Origin: JAMPXD01 sp041481895 | Lineage (GTDB): Bacteria; Desulfobacterota; Desulfuromonadia; Geobacterales; Geobacteraceae | Assembly (NCBI GenBank): GCA_041481895.1 | Contig: JBGPCQ010000131.1 | Coordinates: 1 to 8,259, forward strand | Length of the DNA stretch: 8,259 nucleotides | Direction: 5' to 3' | Shown: positions 1 to 7,200 of the stretch, one piece after another | Layout: each line of letters starts with the position of its first letter | How positions within the stretch are numbered: the first letter of the stretch is position 1 | Notes under the pieces: generated by a model | The model's database searches: none | What the model was told of the DNA's origin: nothing | What the model saw: only the letters and a program-made list of their open reading frames with translations | Position numbers and translations under genes: made by a program

Positions 1-96
1 GTAGAGCGCCTGCAGGAGGTGCTCAGGAACAATCCCCCTCCGTGGCTCAGGAAGGCGATGAACAAGGATCAGGCGGGATCGTTCACCGACGATTAG
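1..96 (+). CDS. C-terminal 31 codons of an unidentified gene
   Basis: An open frame enters from the left edge and stops at TAG (94-96). The visible tail starts VERLQEVLRNN and ends SFTDD; it is charged, likely helical in its first half, and contains a PPPWL stretch. I do not recognise the family from this fragment. It lies on the same strand as the nif-type genes that follow, 237 bases upstream of fdxB, so it may be another nitrogen fixation gene, but that rests on position only. No Rho-independent terminator with a T-run follows directly; GC-rich hairpins at 170-223 lie between it and fdxB. Confidence 0.6.
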   Translation, partial: VERLQEVLRNNPPPWLRKAMNKDQAGSFTDD

Positions 97-169
97 AGGA
101 GTGCCGCTTTTTCGCCCTGTCTGCGTGAGTCTTCGGGACTCCTTGTGCGGCGTGGCCCCCTCTCTCTAT

Positions 170-223
170 CCCTCCCCCAGAGGGGGAGGGGATACAGTTC
201 ACCCTCTCCCTCCGGGAGAGGGT
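170..223. repeat. Pair of GC-rich inverted repeats upstream of fdxB
   Basis: Two perfect palindromes lie side by side. The first pairs CCCTCCCCC (170-178) with GGGGGAGGG (182-190) over a 3-base loop. The second pairs ACCCTCTCCC (201-210) with GGGAGAGGGT (214-223) over a 3-base loop. Neither is followed by a T-run, so they look like REP-type intergenic repeats rather than intrinsic terminators. Just upstream, 143-156 (TTGTGCGGCGTGGC) matches a motif inside the larger repeats at 607-1008 and 1375-1620, so the whole 97-333 gap appears to be repeat-derived. I see no convincing promoter in it. Confidence 0.7.
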
Positions 224-333
224 GGCCAAAGGCCAGGTGAGGTGCCTCCGCGCATTCCCTTGACAGCCTTGACAGGACAAAAAATCGACGCTCCTGATTC
301 AGTGGAAAAACCAAGACAAGGAGGAATAGTAAC

Positions 334-597
334 ATGGCATACATTACCGGATTACGCAGAAACAAAACCGAATACACCCCCCAGTTCATCAAGGCCCTCG
401 ACGAGGAAACCTGCATCGGCTGCGGCCGCTGCTACAAGGTCTGTGTCCATGACGTGCTCGCTTTCGAAGAACTGGACGAGGACGACTCGGCCAAGATGTT
501 CATGAAGGTCGCCAACCCGGGCAACTGCATCGGCTGCCAGGCGTGCGGCCGGACTTGTTCGAAGAAGTGCTTCACCTTCGAACCGGTAGTCCTTTAA
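334..597 (+). CDS. fdxB: nif-specific ferredoxin III (2x[4Fe-4S])
   Basis: This 87-residue protein is a small cytoplasmic electron carrier of the FdxB / ferredoxin III type found in nif clusters, thought to supply electrons to nitrogenase or to cofactor assembly. The sequence shows two complete CxxCxxCxxxC motifs: Cys27, 30, 33 and 37, and Cys65, 68, 71 and 75, with one extra Cys79. The lead-in YTPQFIKALDEETCIGCGRC is typical of FdxB, as is the absence of proline after the fourth cysteine of the first cluster. An acidic stretch (ELDEDD, residues 46-51) separates the clusters. The start is set by a strong Shine-Dalgarno AAGGAGGA (318-325) 8 bases before ATG. The stop lies 9 bases before the long palindromic repeat at 607, and the next gene is NifX-like, so it probably belongs to a nif transcript read left to right. 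Confidence 0.9.
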   Translation: MAYITGLRRNKTEYTPQFIKALDEETCIGCGRCYKVCVHDVLAFEELDEDDSAKMFMKVANPGNCIGCQACGRTCSKKCFTFEPVVL

Positions 598-606
598 GGA
601 GCGATG

Positions 607-1008
607 TCTTCCGGAACCTGGCGGCGTTTTGCTTCGGAACCCATTGTGCGGCGTGGCGCTGCCACGCCTCCGCCGGTCTCCTCGCAAAGCCTTGCCAGAA
701 CCCGAAATACCTCGCTCCGCAGGTTTTTGTACATCAAACGGCTGCGGCTTTTTGGCAACAAGTTCGTTGGCCTTTGCTCTTCCTTGTGCGGCGGTAGCGC
801 TGTTTATGCCCATTGGGTACTATGCCTCCGCGTCAGAACTCGGCCGCCTGCCTGTAGCCGAAAAATCCACAGCCGAACGGTTTGTCTTAAACCTGAAGGA
901 GCGAAAAGTTTCGGGTTCTGGCAAGGCGGGCAACGGTCCCGGCGGAGGCGTAGCCGCGCTACGCCGCACAACGAGGACCGGCAGCCCAACGCAGCCAGGT
1001 TCCGGAAA
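607..1008. repeat. Long quasi-palindromic repeat, copy A
   Basis: This 402-base non-coding element fills the fdxB to NifX-like gap. Its ends are inverted copies of each other: TCTTCCGGAACCTGGC at the left and the complement of TTTCCGGAACCTGGC at the right (ending near 1008). The similarity continues inward for about 145 bases as an imperfect palindrome, including the shared CCTTGCCAGAACCCGAAA. Each arm carries a small hairpin, GCGTGGC/GCCACGC at 651-667 and GCGTAGC/GCTACGC at 948-964. Read as its reverse complement it lines up with the repeat at 1375-1620, so the two are inverted relative to each other. Open frames across it are by-products of its GC-rich palindromes. No transposase is present; it could be a MITE-like or REP-type element moved in trans. 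Confidence 0.8.
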
Positions 1009-1035
1009 TTTTCGCTCCCCTTACGGAGGTGTTCC

Positions 1036-1365
1036 ATGCTTATTGCCGTTGCTTCCAAAGATGGCAGGGAAATCAACCAGCACTTCGGCCATGCCGAGCG
1101 GTTTCTCATCTTCGCTGTGGAAGGTACCGAGGCGCGGTTGGTGGATGAGAAGAAGGTGGAGAGGTACTGCACCTACGATGCGGACCACCCGCTGCGCGCC
1201 CATGTCCTGAAGGCCATTGCCGACGCCCTCGCCGGCTGCCGGGCAGTGGTCTGCGCCCAGATCGGCCTGGCTCCGCAAATGGAAATGGAGCGGTTCGGCA
1301 TCGATACGTTTGTGGCGGACGGGGCGATCAGGCCGACGCTTATCGAACTGGCGAAGGTTCTCTGA
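1036..1365 (+). CDS. NifX/NafY-type dinitrogenase FeMo-cofactor binding protein
   Basis: This 109-residue protein is a single Nitro_FeMo-Co domain (the NifX / NafY / NifB C-terminal family), which carries FeMo-cofactor or its NifB-co precursor during nitrogenase assembly in the cytoplasm. The sequence begins MLIAVASKDGREINQHFGHA; the HFGHAERF motif (residues 16-23) is the family signature, and the end has the expected AIRPTLIELAKVL helix. Its length is that of a lone domain without extra N-terminal regions. The frame is open further upstream through the repeat, but a strong GGAGGT (1025-1030) 5 bases before this ATG and the family start fix the N-terminus here. It sits between inverted repeat copies, fdxB before and draT after, which supports a nitrogenase role. 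NifX and NafY cannot be told apart here, so no symbol is given. Confidence 0.87.
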   Translation: MLIAVASKDGREINQHFGHAERFLIFAVEGTEARLVDEKKVERYCTYDADHPLRAHVLKAIADALAGCRAVVCAQIGLAPQMEMERFGIDTFVADGAIRPTLIELAKVL

Positions 1366-1374
1366 CGGGCGAGG

Positions 1375-1620
1375 TCTTCCGGAACCTGGCTTCGTTTTGA
1401 GTCGGATTCCATTGTGCGGCGTGGCGCTGCCACGCCTCCGCCGGAATCCTCGCAAAGCCTTGCCAGAACCCGAAATCTCTCACCCGTTCTGGTTCAAACC
1501 AAACGGCTGCGGATTTTTCGGCAAGAGGCAGGCGGCCGAGCCCTGACGCGGAGGCATGGCAGCGCCATGTCGCACAAGGAAGGGCGAAGGCCAACGAACC
1601 TGTTGCCAAAAAGCCGCTGC
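1375..1620. repeat. Long quasi-palindromic repeat, copy B (truncated)
   Basis: This second copy of the intergenic element is inverted relative to copy A. It opens with the same TCTTCCGGAACCTGGC, carries the hairpin GCGTGGC/GCCACGC (1419-1435), the shared CCTTGCCAGAACCCGAAA, and a central hairpin CATGGC/GCCATG (1555-1569). Similarity to the reverse complement of copy A runs to about AAAAAGCCGCTGC (1620) and then stops: the far arm, about 130-150 bases, is missing. The draT start codon follows 16 bases later. The element therefore begins 9 bases after the NifX-like stop and fills nearly the whole gap before draT. Confidence 0.78.
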
Positions 1621-1636
1621 TGTATCTGGAGCCAGC

Positions 1637-2425
1637 ATGTCATTCAACTACTGCAATCTCCCCCCTTGGGTCATTGCCTCCCGGCATTTCAACGACAACC
1701 CGCAGCCTTTGGAGATACAGGGAGTGCGGGCCGCCAACCGGTTCCTGTTCCAAAAACTCGACGGTATTCCGGCCGCCGAAGCGCGCGCTCTCGTCTTCAA
1801 TGACTACATGTCGGTCAAGTACCAGCTCCACCAGTGGGAGAACCAGGCGACCGATACGGCGCGCAAAAGTATCAGGAACAGCTACCTCCGCTTTCTGCGC
1901 GGCTGGATGATGGACTCCAACTCAATCGAAGGTGCGGTGCTCAAGGGGTGGGTGGAGAGCCGCATGGGGCTGCCGCCGACCTATCACAAGGTGCGGATCC
2001 CCGATATCCATGCCGAAGAGTACATGGTGTTCGCCATCGACCGGACCAGGGGGAGCGCCCGCACCAATGCGATCAACGCCCAGCTCGATCTCCTCTACGA
2101 ATACTGCCAGTACGAGCTCTCCCGGAAATACCCCGGCCGGCTGACCATCACCCTCTACCGGGGGACCTTCGATGCCAGCGAGCACGACCTCCTGGAACGG
2201 ATCGACAAGCGGAAGCAGATCGTCCGCCTCAACAACCTGGTATCCTGCACCTCGGACGAAGAGCGGGCCTGGGAGTTCGGCTTCACGGTCTGGGAGATGC
2301 AGGTCCCCCTCGCCAAGGTCTTTTTCTTCAGCGACCTGTTGCCCAACAGCATCATGAAAGGGGAGGGGGAGTACATCGTGATCGGCGGGGAGTACCGGGT
2401 AAAGGTCATTCCGTGCACCGTCTGA
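1637..2425 (+). CDS. draT: NAD(+)-dinitrogenase-reductase ADP-D-ribosyltransferase
   Basis: This 262-residue cytoplasmic enzyme of the DraT family transfers ADP-ribose from NAD to a specific arginine of NifH, shutting nitrogenase off when ammonium appears or energy falls. Family features seen: NLPPWVIASRHFND near the N-terminus (residues 7-20), LEIQGVRAANRFLF (25-38), and an ADP-ribosyltransferase-like set of LYRGT (Arg175), SCTS (203-206) and GEGEY (Glu243, Glu245), consistent with the R-S-E layout. Full length for the family. The frame is open to an ATG at 1556 inside the repeat, but that extension is repeat-encoded; the ATG at 1637 has GGAG (1628-1631) 5 bases upstream and gives the normal N-terminus. 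The usual partner glycohydrolase DraG is not in this window. It ends 10 bases from the stop of a convergent gene, with no terminator hairpin between. Confidence 0.93.
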   Translation: MSFNYCNLPPWVIASRHFNDNPQPLEIQGVRAANRFLFQKLDGIPAAEARALVFNDYMSVKYQLHQWENQATDTARKSIRNSYLRFLRGWMMDSNSIEGAVLKGWVESRMGLPPTYHKVRIPDIHAEEYMVFAIDRTRGSARTNAINAQLDLLYEYCQYELSRKYPGRLTITLYRGTFDASEHDLLERIDKRKQIVRLNNLVSCTSDEERAWEFGFTVWEMQVPLAKVFFFSDLLPNSIMKGEGEYIVIGGEYRVKVIPCTV

Positions 2426-2435
2426 GGGGGGAGGG

Positions 2436-3983
2436 TCATGCACCGGCGCTCCACCAGCCGTGATAGCTGAAGGGGACATGGTGACTCAGGTGAACGGTCG
2501 CGACAGGCCCATCGCTGATTCGATCCGCCCGCAGGACCGCCAGGAAGCTCTTCTTCTCCCGGCTCTCGTATACTTCCGTCAAGAGCCACCCCGGTTCGTC
2601 GCTGTTCCCGGGAAGATGGCTGAGAGCGGAGAGGGGGGCGAACACCGGTTCGCTGCAATAGCTTCCCGCGCCGAAATCGAATCTTTCGGTCCGGCCGGTT
2701 TCCATGTCCATCCGGCATATGATCGTCCAGAAAAAGTCGCCGGGCCTGGCTTCGGCCATATAGCCGAAGCGGTAGGCGTGACAGCGGTGCAGTTCGTTTA
2801 TCCGCGGCCACTCACAGTTCTCGCCGCCGGGCATTTCATGGCGGACGCTTCGCCGTGCCGGATCGATGACGTATCTAAGGACCTTGCCGGGATAGCGATA
2901 ATTCCCCTTCCTCCTTCCCATCAAGGTGAAAGCGATCGGGTCGGGGCCGATGAGATGGTCGGGGTTATCGTAGCCGATGAAGTCGGCGATAATCTCCCCT
3001 CCCTTCTCATAGGCGTTGAATGAATGCCACATGAAACAGGCAGGGGCTTCCAGGAAAAGGGGAGCGCCATTCCCTTCCCTCTCCATCACCATGATGAGGT
3101 TTCCCTGCTCCGGCAGCCAGCGGAGAGAATCGGCCAGGCTCCTCAGGCCGAGCAGAACCCCCAGGTATGAGATCTCGGCGGGATGGAGAATGAAGATCAT
3201 GTGGCGGTCGGAGACAAACCAGTCGTGCATGTAGATATTGCGCGGCATGGGAAGCGCCTGGTGCATCTTGAGCCCGCCATTTTTGTCAAAGACCGTGATA
3301 TGGAGCGCCGGCTTAGGACCGTACCACATCGCGAAATGGAGCCACTCGCCGTTCAGCGGGTCCATCTTCGAATGGGCCGAATAGGTGGTGAACGTTTCCG
3401 GGAGCCCCAACCACGATTCCCCCACGGTTTCAAGGGTAACCGGGTCCAGCTCGTAGGGAAGGAAAGACTCGTCGAAGGCGTAGAGACGCCCGTTCCGAAG
3501 ATATACCGTAACCCCGGCCTGGCTCTTGAACCTGCTGACTCCCCAGAAGTTGGCCATCACGCCTCCCGGCGCCAGGGTGCTCCAACTCGGATAGATGAAT
3601 TTGCCGGCAGCCTCCTCGGCGACAAACTTGGCTGTCCGTACGAACCGGTTCCGGTAATGCGCCCCTGCCGCATGGAAGCGGAATGACTGCACCATCCCGT
3701 CTCCGTCGAGCAGACTCCGTTTGCGCAATCCGTCCCGGTCGAACAGCCCCGGACCTATACGGTAGAGTGTGCCGCGCAGATCCTCGGGAAGCCTCCCTTC
3801 CACCTGCGCCTCGTAGTCGTACTCTTCCCGTAGCGAAGTGGCCAGCCCCAGATATGGCCTTGCGAGGTCGCCGAACTCGGGGAACACCTCTTTCCTGAGG
3901 GGGGGGCTCGCGGCACACCCCGGCAGTGCCAGGGAAGCCACAGCGCCACCGGCAATGTGTAAAAAATCACGGCGTGTCAGCAT
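2436..3983 (-). CDS. Carotenoid oxygenase (RPE65/lignostilbene dioxygenase) family protein, exported
   Basis: This 515-residue protein belongs to the non-heme iron family that cleaves double bonds of carotenoids, apocarotenoids or stilbenes with O2. The start of the domain, GRLPEDLRGTLYRIGPG (63-79) then DGDGMV (93-98), is characteristic. The four iron-ligand histidines can be placed at His204 (YSAHSK), His253 (YMHDW), His320 (FMWHSFNAYEKG) and His508 (FSYHGW), with likely second-shell Glu391 (before WPRIN) and Glu445 (SEPVFAP). The N-terminus LTRRDFLHIAGG...LPGC is a twin-arginine signal with a lipobox-like end (Cys23), so a periplasmic lipoprotein is predicted, which is unusual in this mostly cytoplasmic or plastid family. 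AGGAGG (3996-4001) lies 12 bases before ATG, a rather long spacing. The substrate cannot be read from sequence. It converges with draT and shows no functional tie to nitrogen fixation. Confidence 0.9.
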   Translation of the reverse strand: MLTRRDFLHIAGGAVASLALPGCAASPPLRKEVFPEFGDLARPYLGLATSLREEYDYEAQVEGRLPEDLRGTLYRIGPGLFDRDGLRKRSLLDGDGMVQSFRFHAAGAHYRNRFVRTAKFVAEEAAGKFIYPSWSTLAPGGVMANFWGVSRFKSQAGVTVYLRNGRLYAFDESFLPYELDPVTLETVGESWLGLPETFTTYSAHSKMDPLNGEWLHFAMWYGPKPALHITVFDKNGGLKMHQALPMPRNIYMHDWFVSDRHMIFILHPAEISYLGVLLGLRSLADSLRWLPEQGNLIMVMEREGNGAPLFLEAPACFMWHSFNAYEKGGEIIADFIGYDNPDHLIGPDPIAFTLMGRRKGNYRYPGKVLRYVIDPARRSVRHEMPGGENCEWPRINELHRCHAYRFGYMAEARPGDFFWTIICRMDMETGRTERFDFGAGSYCSEPVFAPLSALSHLPGNSDEPGWLLTEVYESREKKSFLAVLRADRISDGPVATVHLSHHVPFSYHGWWSAGA

Positions 3984-4008
3984 CGGGATTCTTTGCCTCC
4001 TTCACGCA

Positions 4009-4036
4009 ATCATAACAATTTTTCTCTTCAAGTAAA
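4009..4036 (-). promoter_or_regulatory. Possible sigma-70 promoter of the carotenoid oxygenase gene
   Basis: On the minus strand TTTACT (4031-4036) and TATGAT (4009-4014) are separated by 16 bases, matching the -35 consensus at 4 of 6 and the -10 at 5 of 6. It lies about 25 bases upstream of the start codon and places the Shine-Dalgarno (3996-4001) just inside the transcript. This is pattern matching in an AT-richer stretch; the rest of 3984-4090 shows nothing else I can name. Confidence 0.35.
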
Positions 4037-4090
4037 GTAACGCTTCAGATCGCTGTCTTTTGTGGTTTAGAGCTTGTCCGTAAATAACGA

Positions 4091-4231
4091 ATTGAATCGA
4101 AGAGAGGAGGGGTTGTAATGGGGCGGCTTGAAAAAGAGATGGGGTCTATCATCGGATTTTAGCAGATGATAGACCCCTGATATGGTTCCGCAGTACATAG
4201 TGAAATAACTTACCAGTTGACCAACTTCACA
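4091..4231. repeat. Direct repeat copy 1: dockerin 3' end plus terminator
   Basis: About 141 bases, from ATTGAATCGAAGAG to the last codons of the peptidase gene, recur at 8116-8259 in the same orientation with only a few substitutions and one 3-base indel (near 4126 against GGC-rich 8149-8153). The repeat covers the intrinsic terminator and the codons for VKLVNW. Sequence immediately to the left differs between copies, so this marks a sharp duplication or exchange boundary. The unit length between copies is about 4025 bases. Confidence 0.9.
4130..4177 (-). terminator. Rho-independent terminator of the peptidase operon
   Basis: A perfect 13-bp stem, GGGGTCTATCATC (4141-4153) with GATGATAGACCCC (4165-4177), closes an 11-base loop. 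Read on the minus strand it starts 33 bases after the peptidase stop codon and is followed by ATCTCTTTTTC, a T-rich run (4131-4140). It is well placed to end transcription coming from the peptidase gene and separates it from the carotenoid oxygenase gene beyond. Confidence 0.85.
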
Positions 4232-7200
4232 ACCTTTTTCAGGATCATCAATGCATCAGAGATGTTAATCTTTCCATCCGGCGCAGGCATATTGTTGGCA
4301 AAAGGCGCCACATCACCATGGGCAAGCTCTCCTGACGTCGGGGTATGGAGATTGACCGCTATCTTCAGTGCCAGCAGGGCATCTGCGATATCAACCGTGC
4401 CCTTACCGTCGACGTCGCCATCGCAGATGGCGGTGGCGGCAACCGTGAAGGAAATGGTCGCGGTGTGCGTCTTGCCGCCCCCCGTACCGGTGACCGTTAC
4501 GCTGTAGGTGCCCATGGGGGTTGACGCGCCGGTAGTGAGCGTCAGGGTCGTGCTGCCGGAACCGGGCGCCGCGATCGAGGCCGGGCTGAAGGCGGCCGTG
4601 GCCCCCGTCGGTACGCCGCTCGCGGTCAGCGCCACCGCCGCGTTGAAGCTGCCGGCGACTGTCGTGCTGATGGTGGCTGCGCCTGCCCCACCCTGGGTTG
4701 CGGTGACCGCGGTCGGCGCTGCAAGCGTAAAGTCGGGAACGGCAGTCACCATGAAGGAAATGGTCGCGGTGTGCGTCTTGCTGCCCCCTGTGCCGGTGAC
4801 TGTTACGCTGTAGGTGCCTATGGGGGTCGAAGCGCCGGCGGTGAGCGTCAGGGTTGCGCTGCCGGAACCGGGTGCCGCGATCGAGGGCGGGCTGAAGGCG
4901 GCCGTGGCCCCCGTCGGGACACCGCTCGCGGTCAGCGCCACCGCTGCGGTGAAGCCGCCGGTGACGGTCGTGCTGATGGCGGCCGTGCCCGAGCCTCCCT
5001 GGACTGCGGTGACTGCGGATGGCGCTGCAAGCGTAAAGTCGGCGCTCACCGCCCCTTGGGCGGTTACGGCCACGTCATCGAGGTAGATGTCGTTGCCGTA
5101 GGCGCTGATGCCCACAAAGCCCAGCCAGAGCGTCTGGTTTTTGTAGGCGCTCACGTCGATGCTGACCTGCGTCCACCCCGTTGTCCCGTCATAACGATTG
5201 ACCGGGGTGCCAAGGTTGGTCCAACTGGTCCCGTTCGTAGATACCTGCACCTGGACCTGATCGTTAAGATTAGGCCAGCTCGTGTCGCCCGTGTCGTGGT
5301 ACATCCAGAAGCTCAGGGTGGCGCTTGCTATCGTGCCGGGTATGGCGATACTGCTGGTCCTGTACAGCCGGGTCTGGTTGCCGCTGTCGGCTGTCCAGGA
5401 GTTAAAGTCAGCCAGCATGGCGCCGCCGTGCGGCAGGACTATTGGGTGTGCGCCCGCGCCCACCGTGGTCCATAAACCGGCCGTGCCCGAGACCTCGGCC
5501 GTTGACCAGCCCCCCGCTTCGAACCCGTCACTGAACAGCGTGGTGGTACTTCCGACCGTGAAGGAAATGGTCGCGGTGTGCGTCTTGCCGCCCCCCGTGC
5601 CGGTGATCGTTACAGTATAGGTGCCCGTGGGGGTCGATCCCCCTATGGTGAGTGTCAGGTTAGCGCTGCCGGAACCCGGCGCCGCGATCGAGGCCGGACT
5701 GAAGGTGGCTGTGGCCCCCGTCGGTACGCCGCTTGCGGTCAGCGTCACCGCCGCGTTGAAGCCGCCGGTGACGGTCGTGCTGATGGCGGCCAGGGCCGAG
5801 CCTCCCTGGGTGGCGGAAAGCGAGGACGGTGAGGCCGAGATCGTGAAGTCCGGGGTGGAAGGGGGGGTGACCATGTAGGAAATGGTCGCGGTGTGCGTCT
5901 TGCCGCCCCCTGTGCCGGTGATCGTTACAGTATAGGTGCTCGTGGGGGTCGATGCCCCTGCGGTGAGCGTCAGGGTAGCGCTGCCGGAACCCGGCGCCGA
6001 GATCGTCATCGTGTTAAAGCTGGCCGTGGCCCCCGTCGGAAGGCCTGTTGCTGAGAGCGATACGGCATTGTTGAAGCCGCCGGTGACGGTCGTGCTGATA
6101 GCAGTGGCGACCGATGCCCCCTGGGTGGCGGAAAGCGAGGACGGTGAGGCCGAGATCGTGAAGTCCGGGGTGGCATAGCCATTACCCGGCTGGATGTTGG
6201 TCAATATCCACTGTGTTGTTCCGGACCACGTGTAAGCATCTGTAGTGAAGTCATGCGTGATGTCATACCATCCTGTGTAGGAGCCTCCCCAGCCGAGGTT
6301 CACATGGACTTTACTGGTGATGTCGGTCTGGTATCCGTCGACTACCACCTCGTGCCCATTTATGCCATCGGGCGTTTGTATGTTAAACAGAATCGGCCGT
6401 GGAGGAACGGCATTCAGTTCTGTCGTGAAAAGGTTAAACCACGAGGTATTATCGCTGTAATTACTCCGATCATATTGGATGATGGAGTTTTTATATTTGA
6501 AGTAGTTAGTCAGCGCCGGAGCGATCTTATTAGTATATGCCGAAGAGCCATCACAGCCATATTGCATGTCGACCGCGATACCGGCATCGGACATCAATCG
6601 GGCAACGGCGTCCTTCTGGATAATTGAGCTGCTATTGGTAAGAGTGTTCGGCATGTCTGACCAATAGTATGAATGGTTAAAATCGGCACTCAGGGTTGAC
6701 CCGCTCCAGGCATACGAATGGCTGCCAACGCCGGAATCTGGCCAGTTCCAGTATTTCATCAACTGGGCCATTGCGGTTGCGACACATCCCGTATACGCAC
6801 GTCCATTGCCCGTCTGAGAACAGCTGTAGTTGGGAGTATAATTGTTGAAAGGTGACGGTTGATCCCACGCGACGCTCAGCAAGGGAGCGACCACCGTAAC
6901 TGCAAGCGGGGTGGCTAGAGTGGCGGCGCCCGTAGAGGAACCGGCATCTACGGAAGAAGGCGGAGTCCCTTTCAACCACCGCCACGCTTTGGCAACTTTC
7001 GTTTCCCCGAAGTCGGCCGCTTGCACAGAGGGAACAACCCCGAGGTTGGCCGCTTGCGCGGAGGCAACAACCGTTTGGCTGATCTTTTTGTAGATCAACG
7101 AAATTTCGGGAATGATCCACGACTCTATTGAATGCTTTTCGTTGATGCGTGTCGGGATGAAATCGGAGGTTGTGGAATAGAGCAGGACGGGGCTGAATTC

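Noticed and set aside
260..274. Two TTGACA boxes (260-265 and 269-274) upstream of fdxB.
   Set aside because: Neither has a recognisable -10 hexamer at 16-18 bases downstream, so no promoter is called.
614..633. A sigma-54-like TGGC...TTGC motif in repeat copy A (619-632).
   Set aside because: The GG to GC spacing is 9, one base short of what sigma-54 needs, and the motif is part of a repeat not positioned before a gene start.
604..1035. In-frame upstream extension of the NifX-like protein to 253 residues.
   Set aside because: The extension is translated palindromic repeat with no domain character; a strong Shine-Dalgarno and the family N-terminus fix the start at 1036.
1021..1609. Several open frames on both strands across the repeats, with SATPHN-type peptides.
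   Set aside because: They follow the GC-rich palindromes, lack ribosome sites, and overlap the NifX-like gene.
2426..2460. A possible bidirectional terminator between draT and the carotenoid oxygenase gene.
   Set aside because: Only 10 bases separate the stops and the only nearby stem (CGGC/GCCG) is four base pairs with no T-run.
4217..6178. Long plus-strand open frames opposite the peptidase repeats.
   Set aside because: They recur once per Ig-like unit as the antisense of biased codons and show no domain or ribosome site of their own.
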